The notes beneath the pieces are model-generated. The model searched no databases, was not told where the DNA came from, and was given only the letters and a program-made list of their open reading frames with translations. Positions 24,275-32,898 of a DNA stretch of 64,000 nt are shown in pieces. This stretch comes from Nocardiopsis algeriensis. Its GTDB lineage: Bacteria; Actinomycetota; Actinomycetes; Streptosporangiales; Streptosporangiaceae. The stretch is from assembly GCF_014203695.1 (NCBI RefSeq), contig NZ_JACHJO010000005.1:62001-126000 (forward strand), read 5' to 3'. The stretch's first letter is position 1, and each line of letters opens with the position of its first letter. A program made the translations under genes and the position numbers.

Positions 24275-24970
24275 ATGGTTCTGGACGAGGGAAAGATCGT
24301 GGGTGCCGACCTTGCCGGTGCGGATCTGCGGGATGCGGGGCCTCTGCCGGGAGGCGGGTCGCGTGTGTTGGTGGGCTGCGACCTGTCGGGGGCGGATCTG
24401 CGGGGAGCGGATCTGGCGGGGGCGGTGCTGACCGACTGCCGGCTGGAGGGGGCCCGGTTGGAGGGCGCGGACCTGGACGGGGCGGTCGTATCGGGGGGTG
24501 GGGCGGCGGGGGCGTCGTTCGCCTCGGCCGAGTGCGTCGATGCGCGGTTCGAGCGTGTGGATCTGGCCAATACGCGCTGGCAGGGTGCCCTCGTGACCGA
24601 TGCGGTTTTCGAGGGGTGCCGGTTGACGGGGGCGCAGCTGACGGGGTTGCGCGGTGTGGGGTATCGGTTCGTGCACTGCAATCTGATGCTGGCGCGGTGC
24701 AAGGGCCTGGTGTTGCGCGGTCAGTATGTGGAGGGGCTTCGTCTGGACGAGGCCGATCTGTCGGGTGCGGATCTGCGCGAGAGCGTGTGGGTGGGGTCGC
24801 GGTTGCGGGGTGCTCGGCTGGTGGGGGCGCGTCTGGAGGGTGCGGATGTGCGGGGCGCGGACCTGGGAGATCTGTCGCTGGAGGAGGCCGGGTGCCTGCG
24901 GGGTGCTCTGGTGAGTGCGGTGCAGGCGGGGGCGATCTTGGCGGGGCTGGGGATCCGCGTGGAGTCCTGA
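24275..24970 (+). CDS. Pentapeptide repeat protein
   Basis: A 231-residue protein made largely of A(D/N)LxG-type pentapeptides: GADLAGADLRDAG, GADLRGADLAGA, ARLEGADLDGA, ADLSGADLRESV and ARLEGADVRGADLGD. Such repeats fold into a right-handed quadrilateral beta-helix; known members mimic DNA and protect gyrase, others have no assigned role. Irregular stretches around residues 75-155 (RFVHCNLMLARCKGL) break the helix. It follows PucR 2 by 71 bases and precedes a kinase by 118 bases, all on the plus strand, but its own -10 box suggests independent transcription. Confidence 0.85.
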   Translation: MVLDEGKIVGADLAGADLRDAGPLPGGGSRVLVGCDLSGADLRGADLAGAVLTDCRLEGARLEGADLDGAVVSGGGAAGASFASAECVDARFERVDLANTRWQGALVTDAVFEGCRLTGAQLTGLRGVGYRFVHCNLMLARCKGLVLRGQYVEGLRLDEADLSGADLRESVWVGSRLRGARLVGARLEGADVRGADLGDLSLEEAGCLRGALVSAVQAGAILAGLGIRVES

Positions 24971-25088
24971 GCCGGGGCCGGGGAGGCGGTTCGGGCGGTC
25001 TCGGACGGGTCGGGGCGGCGTCCGGGGTTGGCTACGATCGCTTGCGTCGCCCGCGCGTGTGCGGGCGCGTGGGCGCAAGAGGCGGAGG

Positions 25089-26831
25089 GTGAGGACGTTG
25101 GGTCCCCTTGAGAGCACTGATCCGGATCGTATCGGCAGGTACCGGTTGATCGGCCGGTTGGGTGCCGGCGGTATGGGTCAGGTGTTCTTCGGCCGGTCGG
25201 TGGGCGGGCGGGCCGTGGCGGTCAAGCGCATCCATCCGCACATGGCTGCCGATGCCTCGTTCCGTGAGCGGTTCGTGCGGGAGGTGACGGCGGCCCGTCA
25301 GGTCAGCGGTGCCTTCACCGCTCCGGTGATCGATGCGGGGCCCGAGGACGAGGTGCCGTGGTTGGTGACCTCCTATGTCCCGTCGCTGCCTCTGGACGAT
25401 GCGGTGCGTGCGCACGGTCCGCTTCCGGAGGCGACGGTGAGGGTGCTGGCGGCGGGGTTGGCCGAGGCGCTGGCGGAGATCCACCGGGTGGGGTTGATCC
25501 ATCGGGATCTGAAGCCGGGCAATGTGCTGCTGGCGCAGGACGGTCCGAGGGTGATCGATTTCGGTATCGCGCGTGCCACGGACGGGACGGCGGCGACGCA
25601 GTCGATCATCGGTACGCCGGGGTTCATGAGTCCGGAGCAGGTGCAGGGGGAGTTCTTGACCCCTGCGAGCGATCTGTTCGCCTATGGTGCGGTTCTGGCT
25701 TATGCGGCGTCGGGTGTGGGTCCTTTCGGTGAGGGCAGCATGCCGACGCTGGTGATGCGCATCATCAGCCGTGAGCCGGATCTGTCGGGGGTTCCGGAGT
25801 CGTTGCGGCACCTGGTGGCGGCGTGTCTTTCGAAGGATCCGGCTGGGCGTCCCGGGCCGGAGGAGATTCTGGACCATCTGGGTGATGTGCATGTGGGTGC
25901 GTCGTGGCTGCCGCCCGCGGTGATGGCGGGTGTGCAGGAGCAGGTGGCCAAGGTCAACGGTGCGTTGGAGGCGTCGGCGGCGGAGGGGGAGTCGGCGGGG
26001 CGTACCGAGGTGTTGGGGGCCGGTGGCGGGCAGGCCACCCGGGTGGTGCCGGTGGACGAGGGCGGTGCGACGTCGGTGCTGGGTCAGGGGCCGCAGCCGA
26101 CGGCGCGTTTTTCCGGTGAGGAGGTGGCCGGGACGGGTGTTGCCGGGGCCGGTGGGGCGGTGAGGGGGCCGGAGACGGCTCGTTACGGTCAGGACGGCGG
26201 GCTCCCGGGCGGTGGTGGGGTGGATCCGTATGCGGATCTGTACCGGGACGGCGGGGGCGGGGCCTCGGGGAGCGGACGGCAGGCCGAGCAGATGCGGCAG
26301 GCGGAGCAGATGCGGATCGCGGAGCAGCAGCGGTTGGAGGAGCATCGGCGCCGTCAGGTCGAGCAGCAGCGCCAGGAGGAGCAGCAGCAGCGGATGCAGG
26401 AGCGGCGCCGCCAGCAGGAGGCCGAGCGTGTGCACCGTGAGCGGATGCGCGCGGAGCAGGAGGCGGCGCGGTTGGCGCAGGCCGAGGCGCGCCGTGCGCA
26501 TCAGCCGGGGCTGTGGGGGTTTGTGAAGCTGTTGCCGCTGCTGGTGCTGCCGTTCATCCAGATTCCGTTGGGCTACGGTGCGGAGTTGGCGTGGTCGTGG
26601 TTGACGACGGAGACAGAGGTGTGGGCGGGTGCGCCCCATGTTTTCGAGCCGTGGAGCTGGGAGGGGTTCTGGCATGCGACGATGCTGGGTTATTTCCTGC
26701 TGAACAACTTGGTGGCGGCGGAGTTCCTGGTGCGGTCGTTGCGTAGTTCGTTCGTGACGGGTGCGGTGTTGGCCGTGGGTGTCGCGGCGGCGACGAACGG
26801 GCTTCTGTACAGCTTCGGTTTCTGGGGTTGA
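25089..26831 (+). CDS. Serine/threonine protein kinase with coiled coil and C-terminal membrane part
   Basis: A 580-residue kinase. Kinase motifs: RLGAGGMGQVFFG (about residue 23), AVAVKRIHPHM, HRDLKPGNVLLA, VIDFGIARATDG and GTPGFMSPEQVQG. From about residue 395 comes a highly repetitive Gln/Glu/Arg stretch (QAEQMRQAEQM, then many QQQR and EEHRRRQ units to about 465), predicted as a long coiled coil, and the last 110 residues hold three or four hydrophobic helices (LLPLLVLPFIQIPLG, TMLGYFLLNNLVAAEFL, AVLAVGVAAATNGLL). The kinase thus anchors by its C-terminus, unlike the N-terminal kinase/single-helix type nearby. The start is GTG 25089; TTG 25098 is an alternative. A -10-like TACGAT is at 25033-25038. 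Confidence 0.88.
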   Translation: MRTLGPLESTDPDRIGRYRLIGRLGAGGMGQVFFGRSVGGRAVAVKRIHPHMAADASFRERFVREVTAARQVSGAFTAPVIDAGPEDEVPWLVTSYVPSLPLDDAVRAHGPLPEATVRVLAAGLAEALAEIHRVGLIHRDLKPGNVLLAQDGPRVIDFGIARATDGTAATQSIIGTPGFMSPEQVQGEFLTPASDLFAYGAVLAYAASGVGPFGEGSMPTLVMRIISREPDLSGVPESLRHLVAACLSKDPAGRPGPEEILDHLGDVHVGASWLPPAVMAGVQEQVAKVNGALEASAAEGESAGRTEVLGAGGGQATRVVPVDEGGATSVLGQGPQPTARFSGEEVAGTGVAGAGGAVRGPETARYGQDGGLPGGGGVDPYADLYRDGGGGASGSGRQAEQMRQAEQMRIAEQQRLEEHRRRQVEQQRQEEQQQRMQERRRQQEAERVHRERMRAEQEAARLAQAEARRAHQPGLWGFVKLLPLLVLPFIQIPLGYGAELAWSWLTTETEVWAGAPHVFEPWSWEGFWHATMLGYFLLNNLVAAEFLVRSLRSSFVTGAVLAVGVAAATNGLLYSFGFWG

Positions 26832-26899
26832 GTGGGGCCGGCGGAGGGGCGCCGGTGTTGTTGACATGGGGTTGAGCGCTGTCCGACGATGAGGCACGG

Positions 26900-26940
26900 C
26901 CGCCCCGGTCCGGATCCCGTCCTGATCCGGACCGGGGCGG
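26900..26940. terminator. 17-bp perfect hairpin between convergent genes
   Basis: Arms 26900-26916 and 26924-26940 pair perfectly with a seven-base loop, ten bases before the stop of the convergent dehydrogenase gene and 69 bases after the kinase. A bidirectional terminator is likely although T-runs are missing. Confidence 0.7.
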
Positions 26941-26950
26941 TCGTGTGTTC

Positions 26951-27715
26951 TCAGGGTGCGGAGAGGCCGCCGTCGCTGTGCAGGAGGCGGCCGGTGATCC
27001 AGCTGCCGCGGGGTGAGCAGAGGAAGGCGACGAGGTCGGCGGTGTCGGTGGGGGTGCCCAGTCGTCGCAGGGGTGTGGCGGCGGTGAGTTCGCGGGCGAG
27101 GTCGGGGGTGATCCAGCCGGTCTGTACGGGGCCGGGGTTGATGACGTTGGCGCGTACGTCGAGGTGGGCGAGTTCGCGGGCGGCGGCCAGGACGATGCGG
27201 TCGAGGGCTCCTTTGCTGGCGCCGTAGGGCAGGTTGTGTGCGGTGTGGTCGCTGGTGAGGGCGACGATGCGGGGGCTGGTGTGGGTGGTGTCCAGGTGGA
27301 GGGCGAATTCGCGGATCAGTTGCCAGGTGGCGCGTGCGTTGACGGCGAAGTGGCGGTCGAAGCTCTCGATGGTGGTGTCGAGGAGGGAGGAGGCGACCGA
27401 TTCGCAGTGGCACATGACGAGGGCGGTGGGGGTGCCCAGTTCGCTGCGGGTGCGCTGCAGTATCCGGGCGGGGGTGTCGGGGTCGGCGAGGTCGGCCTCG
27501 ATGGCCAGTGTCGCGGCGCCGTGGGTGGTGAGGTCGTCGGTGATCTGTCGGGTGGCGTCTGGTTGGGCGCCCCAGGGCATACGTGCGTCGTAGGCGTTCC
27601 AGTGTGTGAGGGCGATGTCCCAGCCGTCGGCGGCCAGTTGGCGGGCGACGGCGGCGCCGATGCCTGCGGTGCGGCCGACGCCGGTGACGAGGGCGACGGG
27701 GCGAGTGGGTTGCAT
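26951..27715 (-). CDS. Short-chain dehydrogenase/reductase (SDR)
   Basis: A 254-residue classical SDR. The cofactor loop is VTGVGRTAGIGAAVARQLA (about residues 9-27), the NA(G)-type motif is FAVNARATWQL, and the active site shows serine in ALTSDHTAHN plus the YxxxK in YGASKGALDRI (Tyr about 164, Lys 168), followed by NPGPVQTGWI and a C-terminal GSWITGRLLHSDGG. Substrate unknown. The start is ATG 27715; no ribosome site stands before it, so GTG 27730 or a leaderless start are alternatives. It converges on the kinase gene across a strong hairpin and is divergent from a TSUP transporter. Confidence 0.85.
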   Translation of the reverse strand: MQPTRPVALVTGVGRTAGIGAAVARQLAADGWDIALTHWNAYDARMPWGAQPDATRQITDDLTTHGAATLAIEADLADPDTPARILQRTRSELGTPTALVMCHCESVASSLLDTTIESFDRHFAVNARATWQLIREFALHLDTTHTSPRIVALTSDHTAHNLPYGASKGALDRIVLAAARELAHLDVRANVINPGPVQTGWITPDLARELTAATPLRRLGTPTDTADLVAFLCSPRGSWITGRLLHSDGGLSAP

Positions 27716-27973
27716 GGGTGGAATGGTCACAGGGGCGGGCGGGGCGGGCAAGTGGATTGTCTGAGGGTGTCGTTCTGATGGTCCGTCTGCGGGGTGTGGG
27801 CGGTCTCGGGGGCCGGGTTCTGGGTGCGGTCGCGGTGGTGGTTCTCCTCGGTTGGTTTCGCCTGTCCGGTGGAAAGGGGTTTGGGGGAGTGTGGGTAGAC
27901 TCGCGGCGATTTGTTGACCGTTGAGAAAGAGCCCATGACCCTCTCTGTGTGCGGGACCGGGGTGTGCTGACCG

Positions 27974-28744
27974 GTGGAACCCGAGATCTGGGGCCTGCTC
28001 ATGCTGGTCGCCGCTGCCGCGGGCTGGGTCGACGCGGTGGTGGGCGGGGGAGGGCTGCTGCTCCTTCCGGCACTGCTGGTGGCCGTTCCCTCCGCACCGC
28101 TGGCGACCTTGCTGGGAACCAACAAACTGGGTGCGGTGGTGGGTACGGCGTCGGCGGCCGTGGCCTATGCCCGCCGGGTCGAGCTGGATCGCGGGGTGGT
28201 GTGGCCCACGGCGGGACTGGCCCTGGTGGGCGCGGGGACGGGTGCGGCGCTGGCGGGGGCGCTGACCGCCGATGTGCTCAAGCCCGTCATCATGGTGGTG
28301 CTGGCCGGGGTGGCCCTGGTGGTGCATCTGCGTCCGGGGATGGGCGCGGTGGCCGATCTCCGTTCCCGTACCCGCGTCCGGGTGGTGGCGGCGGTGCTCC
28401 TGGCGGGTGCGGGGGTGAGTTTCTACGACGGGTTGATCGGCCCGGGGACCGGGGTCTTCCTCGTCATGGCCTTCACCGCGGTGCTGGGGATGGATTTCGT
28501 GTCGGCGTCGGCGTCGGCCAAGGTCGTCAACGTGTGTACGAATCTGGGTGCGCTGGCGGTTTTCGCGCTGGGCGGGCACGTGGACTGGTTGCTGGGGGCG
28601 GTCCTGGCGGGGTGCTCGGTGGTGGGTGCGCAGGTCGGTGCGCGTATGGCGCTGGCGCGGGGGTCGGGTTTTGTGCGGGTGGTTCTGCTGGTGGTGGTGT
28701 GTGCGCTGCTGGCGCGGATGGGGTGGGACGTCTTCGGGGGCTGA
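27974..28744 (+). CDS. TSUP-family sulfite/sulfonate exporter (TauE/SafE type)
   Basis: A 256-residue membrane protein with about eight helices. The two family repeats are visible: GWVDAVVGGGGLLLLPALL near residue 15 and YDGLIGPGTGVFLVMAF near 158, each with the glycine-rich loop that marks TSUP. The second repeat also shows FVSASASAKVVNVCTNLGA. These carriers move sulfite, sulfonates or related anions; the sequence cannot choose. The start is GTG 27974. A -10-like TAGACT lies at 27896-27901, giving a leader of about 70 bases. It is divergent from the SDR gene. Confidence 0.85.
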   Translation: MEPEIWGLLMLVAAAAGWVDAVVGGGGLLLLPALLVAVPSAPLATLLGTNKLGAVVGTASAAVAYARRVELDRGVVWPTAGLALVGAGTGAALAGALTADVLKPVIMVVLAGVALVVHLRPGMGAVADLRSRTRVRVVAAVLLAGAGVSFYDGLIGPGTGVFLVMAFTAVLGMDFVSASASAKVVNVCTNLGALAVFALGGHVDWLLGAVLAGCSVVGAQVGARMALARGSGFVRVVLLVVVCALLARMGWDVFGG

Positions 28745-28783
28745 GCGGGGTGCTTTGGGGGGACCCTTCTGTGCGCGCCTGCT

Positions 28784-28802
28784 ATAGGTAAGGCTAACCT
28801 GT
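28784..28802. promoter_or_regulatory. Iron box (IdeR/DmdR-type operator)
   Basis: The 19 bases match the consensus TTAGGTTAGGCTAACCTAA (DtxR/IdeR/DmdR, from family knowledge) in 15 positions, with the core TAGGTAAGGCTAACCT. The site lies 83 bases before the first FecCD permease gene, so iron-dependent repression of the siderophore importer is expected. Confidence 0.85.
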
Positions 28803-28884
28803 CCTGGTCTGTTTGGTTGTGTTCCCTGCGTGGGGCGCGGCCACCGGTTCCAGCCCATCACCACCCGAGACGAACGGGGAAGCC

Positions 28885-29919
28885 GTGGCCTTGCGCGTGT
28901 CTGCTCTCGCGCCTCCCTCGCCGACCAGGCGTGTGATCCGGCCCGTGGGGCTCGTGGTCTGCCTGGCGGTTCTGGGCCTGTGTGCGCTGCTGAGCGTGAC
29001 GGTGGGTGCCAAGCCCATCGCGGTCGCCGATGTGTGGGCGGCCCTGACCGACTACCGGGGCACCTACGACCACGACGTGATCCGTACGCTGCGTGTGCCC
29101 CGGACCGTGCTGGGGGTCTTCGTGGGGGCGGCGCTGGGGCTGGCGGGGGCCCTCATGCAGGCGCTGACCCGCAATCCGCTGGCCGAGCCCGGCATCCTGG
29201 GGGTCAATTCCGGTGCGGCGGCGGCCGTGGTGGTGGCGGTCTTCGTCTTCGGTGCGGGCGGTGCCGCGCTGGTGTGGCCGGCCTTCGCGGGGGCGGCGCT
29301 GGCGGCGGTGGCGGTCTACGCGCTGGGTTCGCGGGGGCGCTCCAGTGCCACGCCGGTGCGTCTGGCCCTGGCCGGGACGGCGGTCGCCGCGGTGCTGCAG
29401 GGGCTGGTGTACGGCGTGATCGTGCTCAACGACTTCGTCTTCGACCGTATCCGCTTCTGGCAGGTGGGGTCGTTGACGGGGCGCGACATGGAGATCTTCT
29501 GGCAGGTCGCGCCGTTCCTGGTGGTGGGTGTCATGCTGACGCTGTCGCTGGGGCCGTCCTTGAACGTGGTGGCGCTGGGGGACGAGCTGGCCTCGACGCT
29601 GGGCGGGCGCATCGGGCAGGTGCGGGTCCTGAGCGCGGTGGGGGTGATCCTGCTGTGCGGTGCGGCCACTGCCGCGGCCGGGCCCATCTGGTTCGTGGGT
29701 CTGGTCATTCCGCATCTGGCGCGTCTGGTCACGGGTCCCGACCAGCGCTGGCTGCTGCCCTATTCGGCGGTGCTGGGTGCGGTGCTGCTCACCGCGGCCG
29801 ACACGGTGGGCCGGGTGGTGCTGCCCCGTTCGGAGCTGGAGGTGGGGATCATCACCGCGTTCGTGGGTGCTCCCCTGTTCATCGCGCTGGTCCGGAGTAG
29901 GAAGATGGCCAAGCTGTGA
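28885..29919 (+). CDS. Iron-siderophore ABC transporter permease (FecCD family), subunit 1
   Basis: A 344-residue permease with nine or ten hydrophobic helices. FecCD hallmarks are RTVLGVFVGAALGLAGALM, TRNPLAEPGILGVNSGA near residue 100, FWQVGSLTGRDME near 195 and AAGPIWFVGLVIPHLARL near 273, the last carrying the coupling loop to the ATPase. The start is GTG 28885 after GGGGA. The second permease begins in the stop codon (GTGA), so both are made together as the heterodimeric channel that takes up ferric siderophore. The iron box upstream explains control. Confidence 0.9.
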   Translation: MALRVSALAPPSPTRRVIRPVGLVVCLAVLGLCALLSVTVGAKPIAVADVWAALTDYRGTYDHDVIRTLRVPRTVLGVFVGAALGLAGALMQALTRNPLAEPGILGVNSGAAAAVVVAVFVFGAGGAALVWPAFAGAALAAVAVYALGSRGRSSATPVRLALAGTAVAAVLQGLVYGVIVLNDFVFDRIRFWQVGSLTGRDMEIFWQVAPFLVVGVMLTLSLGPSLNVVALGDELASTLGGRIGQVRVLSAVGVILLCGAATAAAGPIWFVGLVIPHLARLVTGPDQRWLLPYSAVLGAVLLTAADTVGRVVLPRSELEVGIITAFVGAPLFIALVRSRKMAKL

Positions 29920-31004
29920 CGACTTTGATTTCGGCCCGGTCGGCCGAGGGCGGTCGGGTCCGGTTGCGGACGGCGTGGGCGCTGCGCCTGTGGGGCGGGC
30001 GGGTGTCGGTGCTGGTGCGGCCGCGGGCGCTGGCCGTGGGGCTGGTGCTGGTGGCGGTCAGTGTCGCGGTGGTGGCGCTGTCGGTGTCGGTGGGTGACTA
30101 CGCGATCCCCTTGGAGCGGGTTCCGGGGGCGATGCTGGGTTTCGGTGAGCGCCTGGACGTGTTCTTCGTGCAGGGGGTGCGTCTGCCTCGGGCGCTGACG
30201 GCGGTCGCGGTGGGTGCGTCGCTGGGGCTTGCGGGTGCGGTGTTCCAGAGCCTGTCGCGCAATGCGCTGGGCAGTCCCGACATCATCGGGTTCACCTCGG
30301 GTGCCGCCACGGGGGCGGTGGCGGCGATCCTGGTGTTCGGTGCGGGCCGCACGGTGGTGTCGCTGGGGGCGATCGGTGCGGGTCTGGCCACGGCCGCGCT
30401 GGTGTATCTGCTGGCGATGAAGGGCGGGGTGCAGGGTTACCGTCTGGTGCTGGTGGGGATCGGTGTGTCGGCGGTGCTGGGTGCGGTGCGCGATTATCTG
30501 ATGACGCGTGCGGATCTGACCGATGCGATGGGTGCGCAGATCTGGATGATCGGCAGTCTCAACGGCCGCGGTTGGGGGGAGGTCGCTGCGGTGTGCGCGG
30601 GGCTGGTGGTGCTGGGTCCGCTTCTGGTGGGGCTGGGTCGGCGCCTGCGCTACATGGAGTTGGGGGAGGACACCGCGCGGGGTCTGGGTGTGCCGACCCA
30701 GGTCACGCAGGTGGTGGCGCTGGCGGCGGCCAGTGCGTTGACCGGTGCGGCCATCGCGGTGGCCGGGCCCATCGGGTTCGTGGCGTTGGCCGCTCCTCAG
30801 CTGGCGCGGCGCCTGGCCCGTAGCGGTGGGACCACGCTGGTGCTGTCGGGGCTGATGGGTGCTGCTCTGCTGGCGGTGGCCGACCTGGTGGCGATGCGGG
30901 TGCTGGCGCCCGCTCAGCTGCCGGTGGGGGTGGTCACCGCGGTCATCGGCGGGAGTTATCTGCTGTGGCTGCTGTACACCGAGTGGCGCGGCAACCGCGC
31001 CTGA
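29916..31004 (+). CDS. Iron-siderophore ABC transporter permease (FecCD family), subunit 2
   Basis: A 362-residue permease, homologous to subunit 1. Visible motifs: VRLPRALTAVAVGASLGLAG near residue 88, LSRNALGSPDIIGFTSGA near 115, WMIGSLNGRGW near 210 and AGPIGFVALAAPQLARRL near 285. The start GTG 29916 overlaps the preceding stop by four bases. The ATPase gene follows after 55 bases. No periplasmic-type binding lipoprotein is encoded nearby, so the importer must borrow one or more binding proteins from elsewhere, as is common in actinobacteria. Confidence 0.9.
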   Translation: MTTLISARSAEGGRVRLRTAWALRLWGGRVSVLVRPRALAVGLVLVAVSVAVVALSVSVGDYAIPLERVPGAMLGFGERLDVFFVQGVRLPRALTAVAVGASLGLAGAVFQSLSRNALGSPDIIGFTSGAATGAVAAILVFGAGRTVVSLGAIGAGLATAALVYLLAMKGGVQGYRLVLVGIGVSAVLGAVRDYLMTRADLTDAMGAQIWMIGSLNGRGWGEVAAVCAGLVVLGPLLVGLGRRLRYMELGEDTARGLGVPTQVTQVVALAAASALTGAAIAVAGPIGFVALAAPQLARRLARSGGTTLVLSGLMGAALLAVADLVAMRVLAPAQLPVGVVTAVIGGSYLLWLLYTEWRGNRA

Positions 31005-31059
31005 GGCGTGTCTGCCGGCCCTGGTGCCGTTTTCGATTCCGGTACGAACGAGGAAGACC

Positions 31060-31875
31060 ATGACCACTTCGGCGCACGCCTCCACCCGTCTGAACGGCAG
31101 CGGCCTCACGCTGGCCTACGAGCAGCGCGTCATCTCCCAGGATCTGGCCGTTGCGATTCCCGACAATTCCTTCACGGTGATCGTGGGGCCCAACGCCTGC
31201 GGGAAGTCGACGCTGCTGCGGGCCCTGTCGCGCACGCTCAAGCCCTCGCAGGGGCAGGTGCTGCTGGACGGCCAGGTCATCGGTTCCTATCCGGCCAAGG
31301 AGGTGGCGCGCCGGTTGGGGTTGCTGCCGCAGACCTCCATCGCTCCCGACGGTATCGGGGTGGCGGATCTGGTGGCGCGGGGCCGCTACCCGCATCAGGG
31401 GTTCTTGCGCCAGTGGTCGAGCCGTGACGAGGAGGTCGTGGCCGAGGCGATGGAGGCCACGGGGGTGGCGGCGCTGGCGGAGCGGTCGGTGGACGAGCTC
31501 TCAGGCGGCCAGCGCCAGCGGGTGTGGCTGGCGATGGTGCTGGCCCAGCAGACGCCCCTGCTCCTGTTGGACGAGCCCACGACGTATCTGGACATCGCCC
31601 ATCAGATGGACATGCTCGACCTGTGTGCGCAGCTGCATTCCGAGCGGGGGCACACGCTGGTGGCGGTGCTGCACGACCTCAACCACGCCTGCCGTTACGC
31701 CACCCACCTGATCGTGATGAAGGACGGGGCGGTGGTGGCGGAGGGGGATCCGGCGTCGGTGGTGACCGCCGAGCTGGTCGAGTACGTCTTCGGGTTGCCG
31801 GTGCGTGTCATCGACGATCCCGAGACGCACACGCCGATGATCGTGCCGGTGGACCGGCGGCGGGCGGGCCGCTGA
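31060..31875 (+). CDS. Iron-siderophore ABC transporter ATPase (FecE/FepC type)
   Basis: A 271-residue ATP-binding subunit. Walker A GPNACGKSTLLRAL (about residues 41-54), Q-loop in GLLPQTSIAPDG, signature ELSGGQRQRVWLAMVL (about 145), Walker B LLLLDEPTTYLDIAHQ and the switch histidine in AVLHDLNHACRYA. The DLVARGRYPHQ stretch is typical of siderophore importers. The start is ATG 31060 after GAGGAAG; an open frame extends upstream through the permease and is not used. It ends the iron-box operon and is followed by a 12-bp hairpin. Confidence 0.92.
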   Translation: MTTSAHASTRLNGSGLTLAYEQRVISQDLAVAIPDNSFTVIVGPNACGKSTLLRALSRTLKPSQGQVLLDGQVIGSYPAKEVARRLGLLPQTSIAPDGIGVADLVARGRYPHQGFLRQWSSRDEEVVAEAMEATGVAALAERSVDELSGGQRQRVWLAMVLAQQTPLLLLDEPTTYLDIAHQMDMLDLCAQLHSERGHTLVAVLHDLNHACRYATHLIVMKDGAVVAEGDPASVVTAELVEYVFGLPVRVIDDPETHTPMIVPVDRRRAGR

Positions 31876-31881
31876 AGGGGA

Positions 31882-31910
31882 AGGGGCGCGGGGTGGTGCC
31901 CCGCGCCCCT
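31882..31910. terminator. Hairpin between the siderophore operon and the conservon
   Basis: Twelve-base perfect arms (31882-31893, 31899-31910) with a five-base loop lie between two convergent operons. It probably serves both directions. Confidence 0.7.
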
Positions 31911-31923
31911 CACGGTTGCCGTG

Positions 31924-32520
31924 TCAGGTGTCGGCCTGTGCCAGGCGCAGCACCAGGGACACCAGTTGGGCCAGGACCTCCTTGGCGGAGTCGCGGCGGC
32001 GTGCGTCGCACAGGAGCACCGGTACGTGCTGGGACACGTCCAGGGCTGTGCGCACGTCCTCGGGGCGGTGGGTGCTGTGGCCGTCGAAGCAGTTGACGGC
32101 CACGACGAAGGGGACGGCGCGCGACTCGAAGAAGTCGATGGAGTCGAAGGAGTCGGCCAGGCGCCGGGTGTCGGCCAGGACGACGGCTCCCAGCGCTCCT
32201 TGGACCAGTTCTTCCCACATGTAGGAGAAGCGGCGCTGTCCGGGGGTGCCGAAGAGGTACACCACGGTGGTGGGGTCGAGGGTGATGCGGCCGAAGTCCA
32301 GGGCCACCGTGGTGGTGGTTTTGTCCTCGACCCCTTCGAGGTCGTCGACGCCCACGCTGATCGAGGTCATCCGTTCCTCGGTGTGCAGTGCCTCCGTTTC
32401 GCTCAGGGAGGCCACCAGTGTGGTTTTTCCGGCTCCGAAGCCGCCGGCGACGACGATCTTGAGGGTGTCGGGCACGGGCCCGGCCAGGGTCGATTCGGTC
32501 ACAGTCCACGTCCCGTCCAT
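31924..32520 (-). CDS. cvnD: Conservon GTPase (CvnD, Ras-like)
   Basis: A 198-residue small GTPase of the conservon type. P-loop GGFGAGKTTLVASLSE (about residues 26-41), TSISVGVDDL effector region near 52, DxxG equivalent LFGTPGQRRFSYMWEE near 90, and VAVNCFDG in place of the usual NKxD. This last form is standard for conservon GTPases. CvnD proteins switch signalling complexes at the membrane in Streptomyces morphogenesis and metabolism. The gene is last of four on the minus strand and starts six bases after cvnC. ATG 32520 is used; GTG 32502 is possible. Confidence 0.9.
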   Translation of the reverse strand: MDGTWTVTESTLAGPVPDTLKIVVAGGFGAGKTTLVASLSETEALHTEERMTSISVGVDDLEGVEDKTTTTVALDFGRITLDPTTVVYLFGTPGQRRFSYMWEELVQGALGAVVLADTRRLADSFDSIDFFESRAVPFVVAVNCFDGHSTHRPEDVRTALDVSQHVPVLLCDARRRDSAKEVLAQLVSLVLRLAQADT

Positions 32521-32526
32521 AGGGAT

Positions 32527-32898
32527 TCAGAGCTCACGGATGCGCTCCAGTACCGAGCGCAGGGTTGCCGTGTCGGGTCGGCGGTATTCCCAGGAGGAGG
32601 TGTGTACGACCACGCAGCCCCGGTCGGCCAGGTCTGCCAGCAGTACGCGTGTCACTCCCAGGGGCAGTCCCGCGCGGGAGGCCACCTCGGCGACCGAGAG
32701 CGGGTGCACGCACAGGGACACGATCAGTTCGAGTTCGGGGTCGGCTCCGGAGGGGAGTGATCCGGGCACCGACACGACCTGGGCGGTCAGGGCCAGGTCG
32801 GTGCGGGAGGGCCGGGTGCGTCCGCCTGTGAGCGAGTAGGGGCGCATCAGGTCCGCGTCGGGGGGCCATTCCTCGTCGTGTGCGGACATGGGGCTCAC
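32527..32898 (-). CDS. cvnC: Conservon DUF742 protein (CvnC)
   Basis: A 123-residue DUF742 protein: MRPYSLTGGRTRPS near the start, then LIVSLCVHPLSVAEVASRAGLPLGV and a VLLADLADRG winged-helix-like segment, ending PDTATLRSVLERI. The fold suggests a protein-protein or DNA-binding wing; in conservons it interacts with the roadblock and GTPase partners. The start is GTG 32898, overlapping the stop of the roadblock gene by four bases (GTGA). Confidence 0.9.
   Translation of the reverse strand: MSPMSAHDEEWPPDADLMRPYSLTGGRTRPSRTDLALTAQVVSVPGSLPSGADPELELIVSLCVHPLSVAEVASRAGLPLGVTRVLLADLADRGCVVVHTSSWEYRRPDTATLRSVLERIREL

Noticed and set aside
27718..27924. Open frame of 68 codons before the TSUP gene
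   Set aside because: No ribosome site, low complexity, and the promoter of the TSUP gene lies inside its end.
28813..28884. Upstream in-frame start for the first FecCD permease at 28813
   Set aside because: It lies within 12 bases of the iron box and would add an atypical N-terminus; GTG 28885 has a ribosome site.
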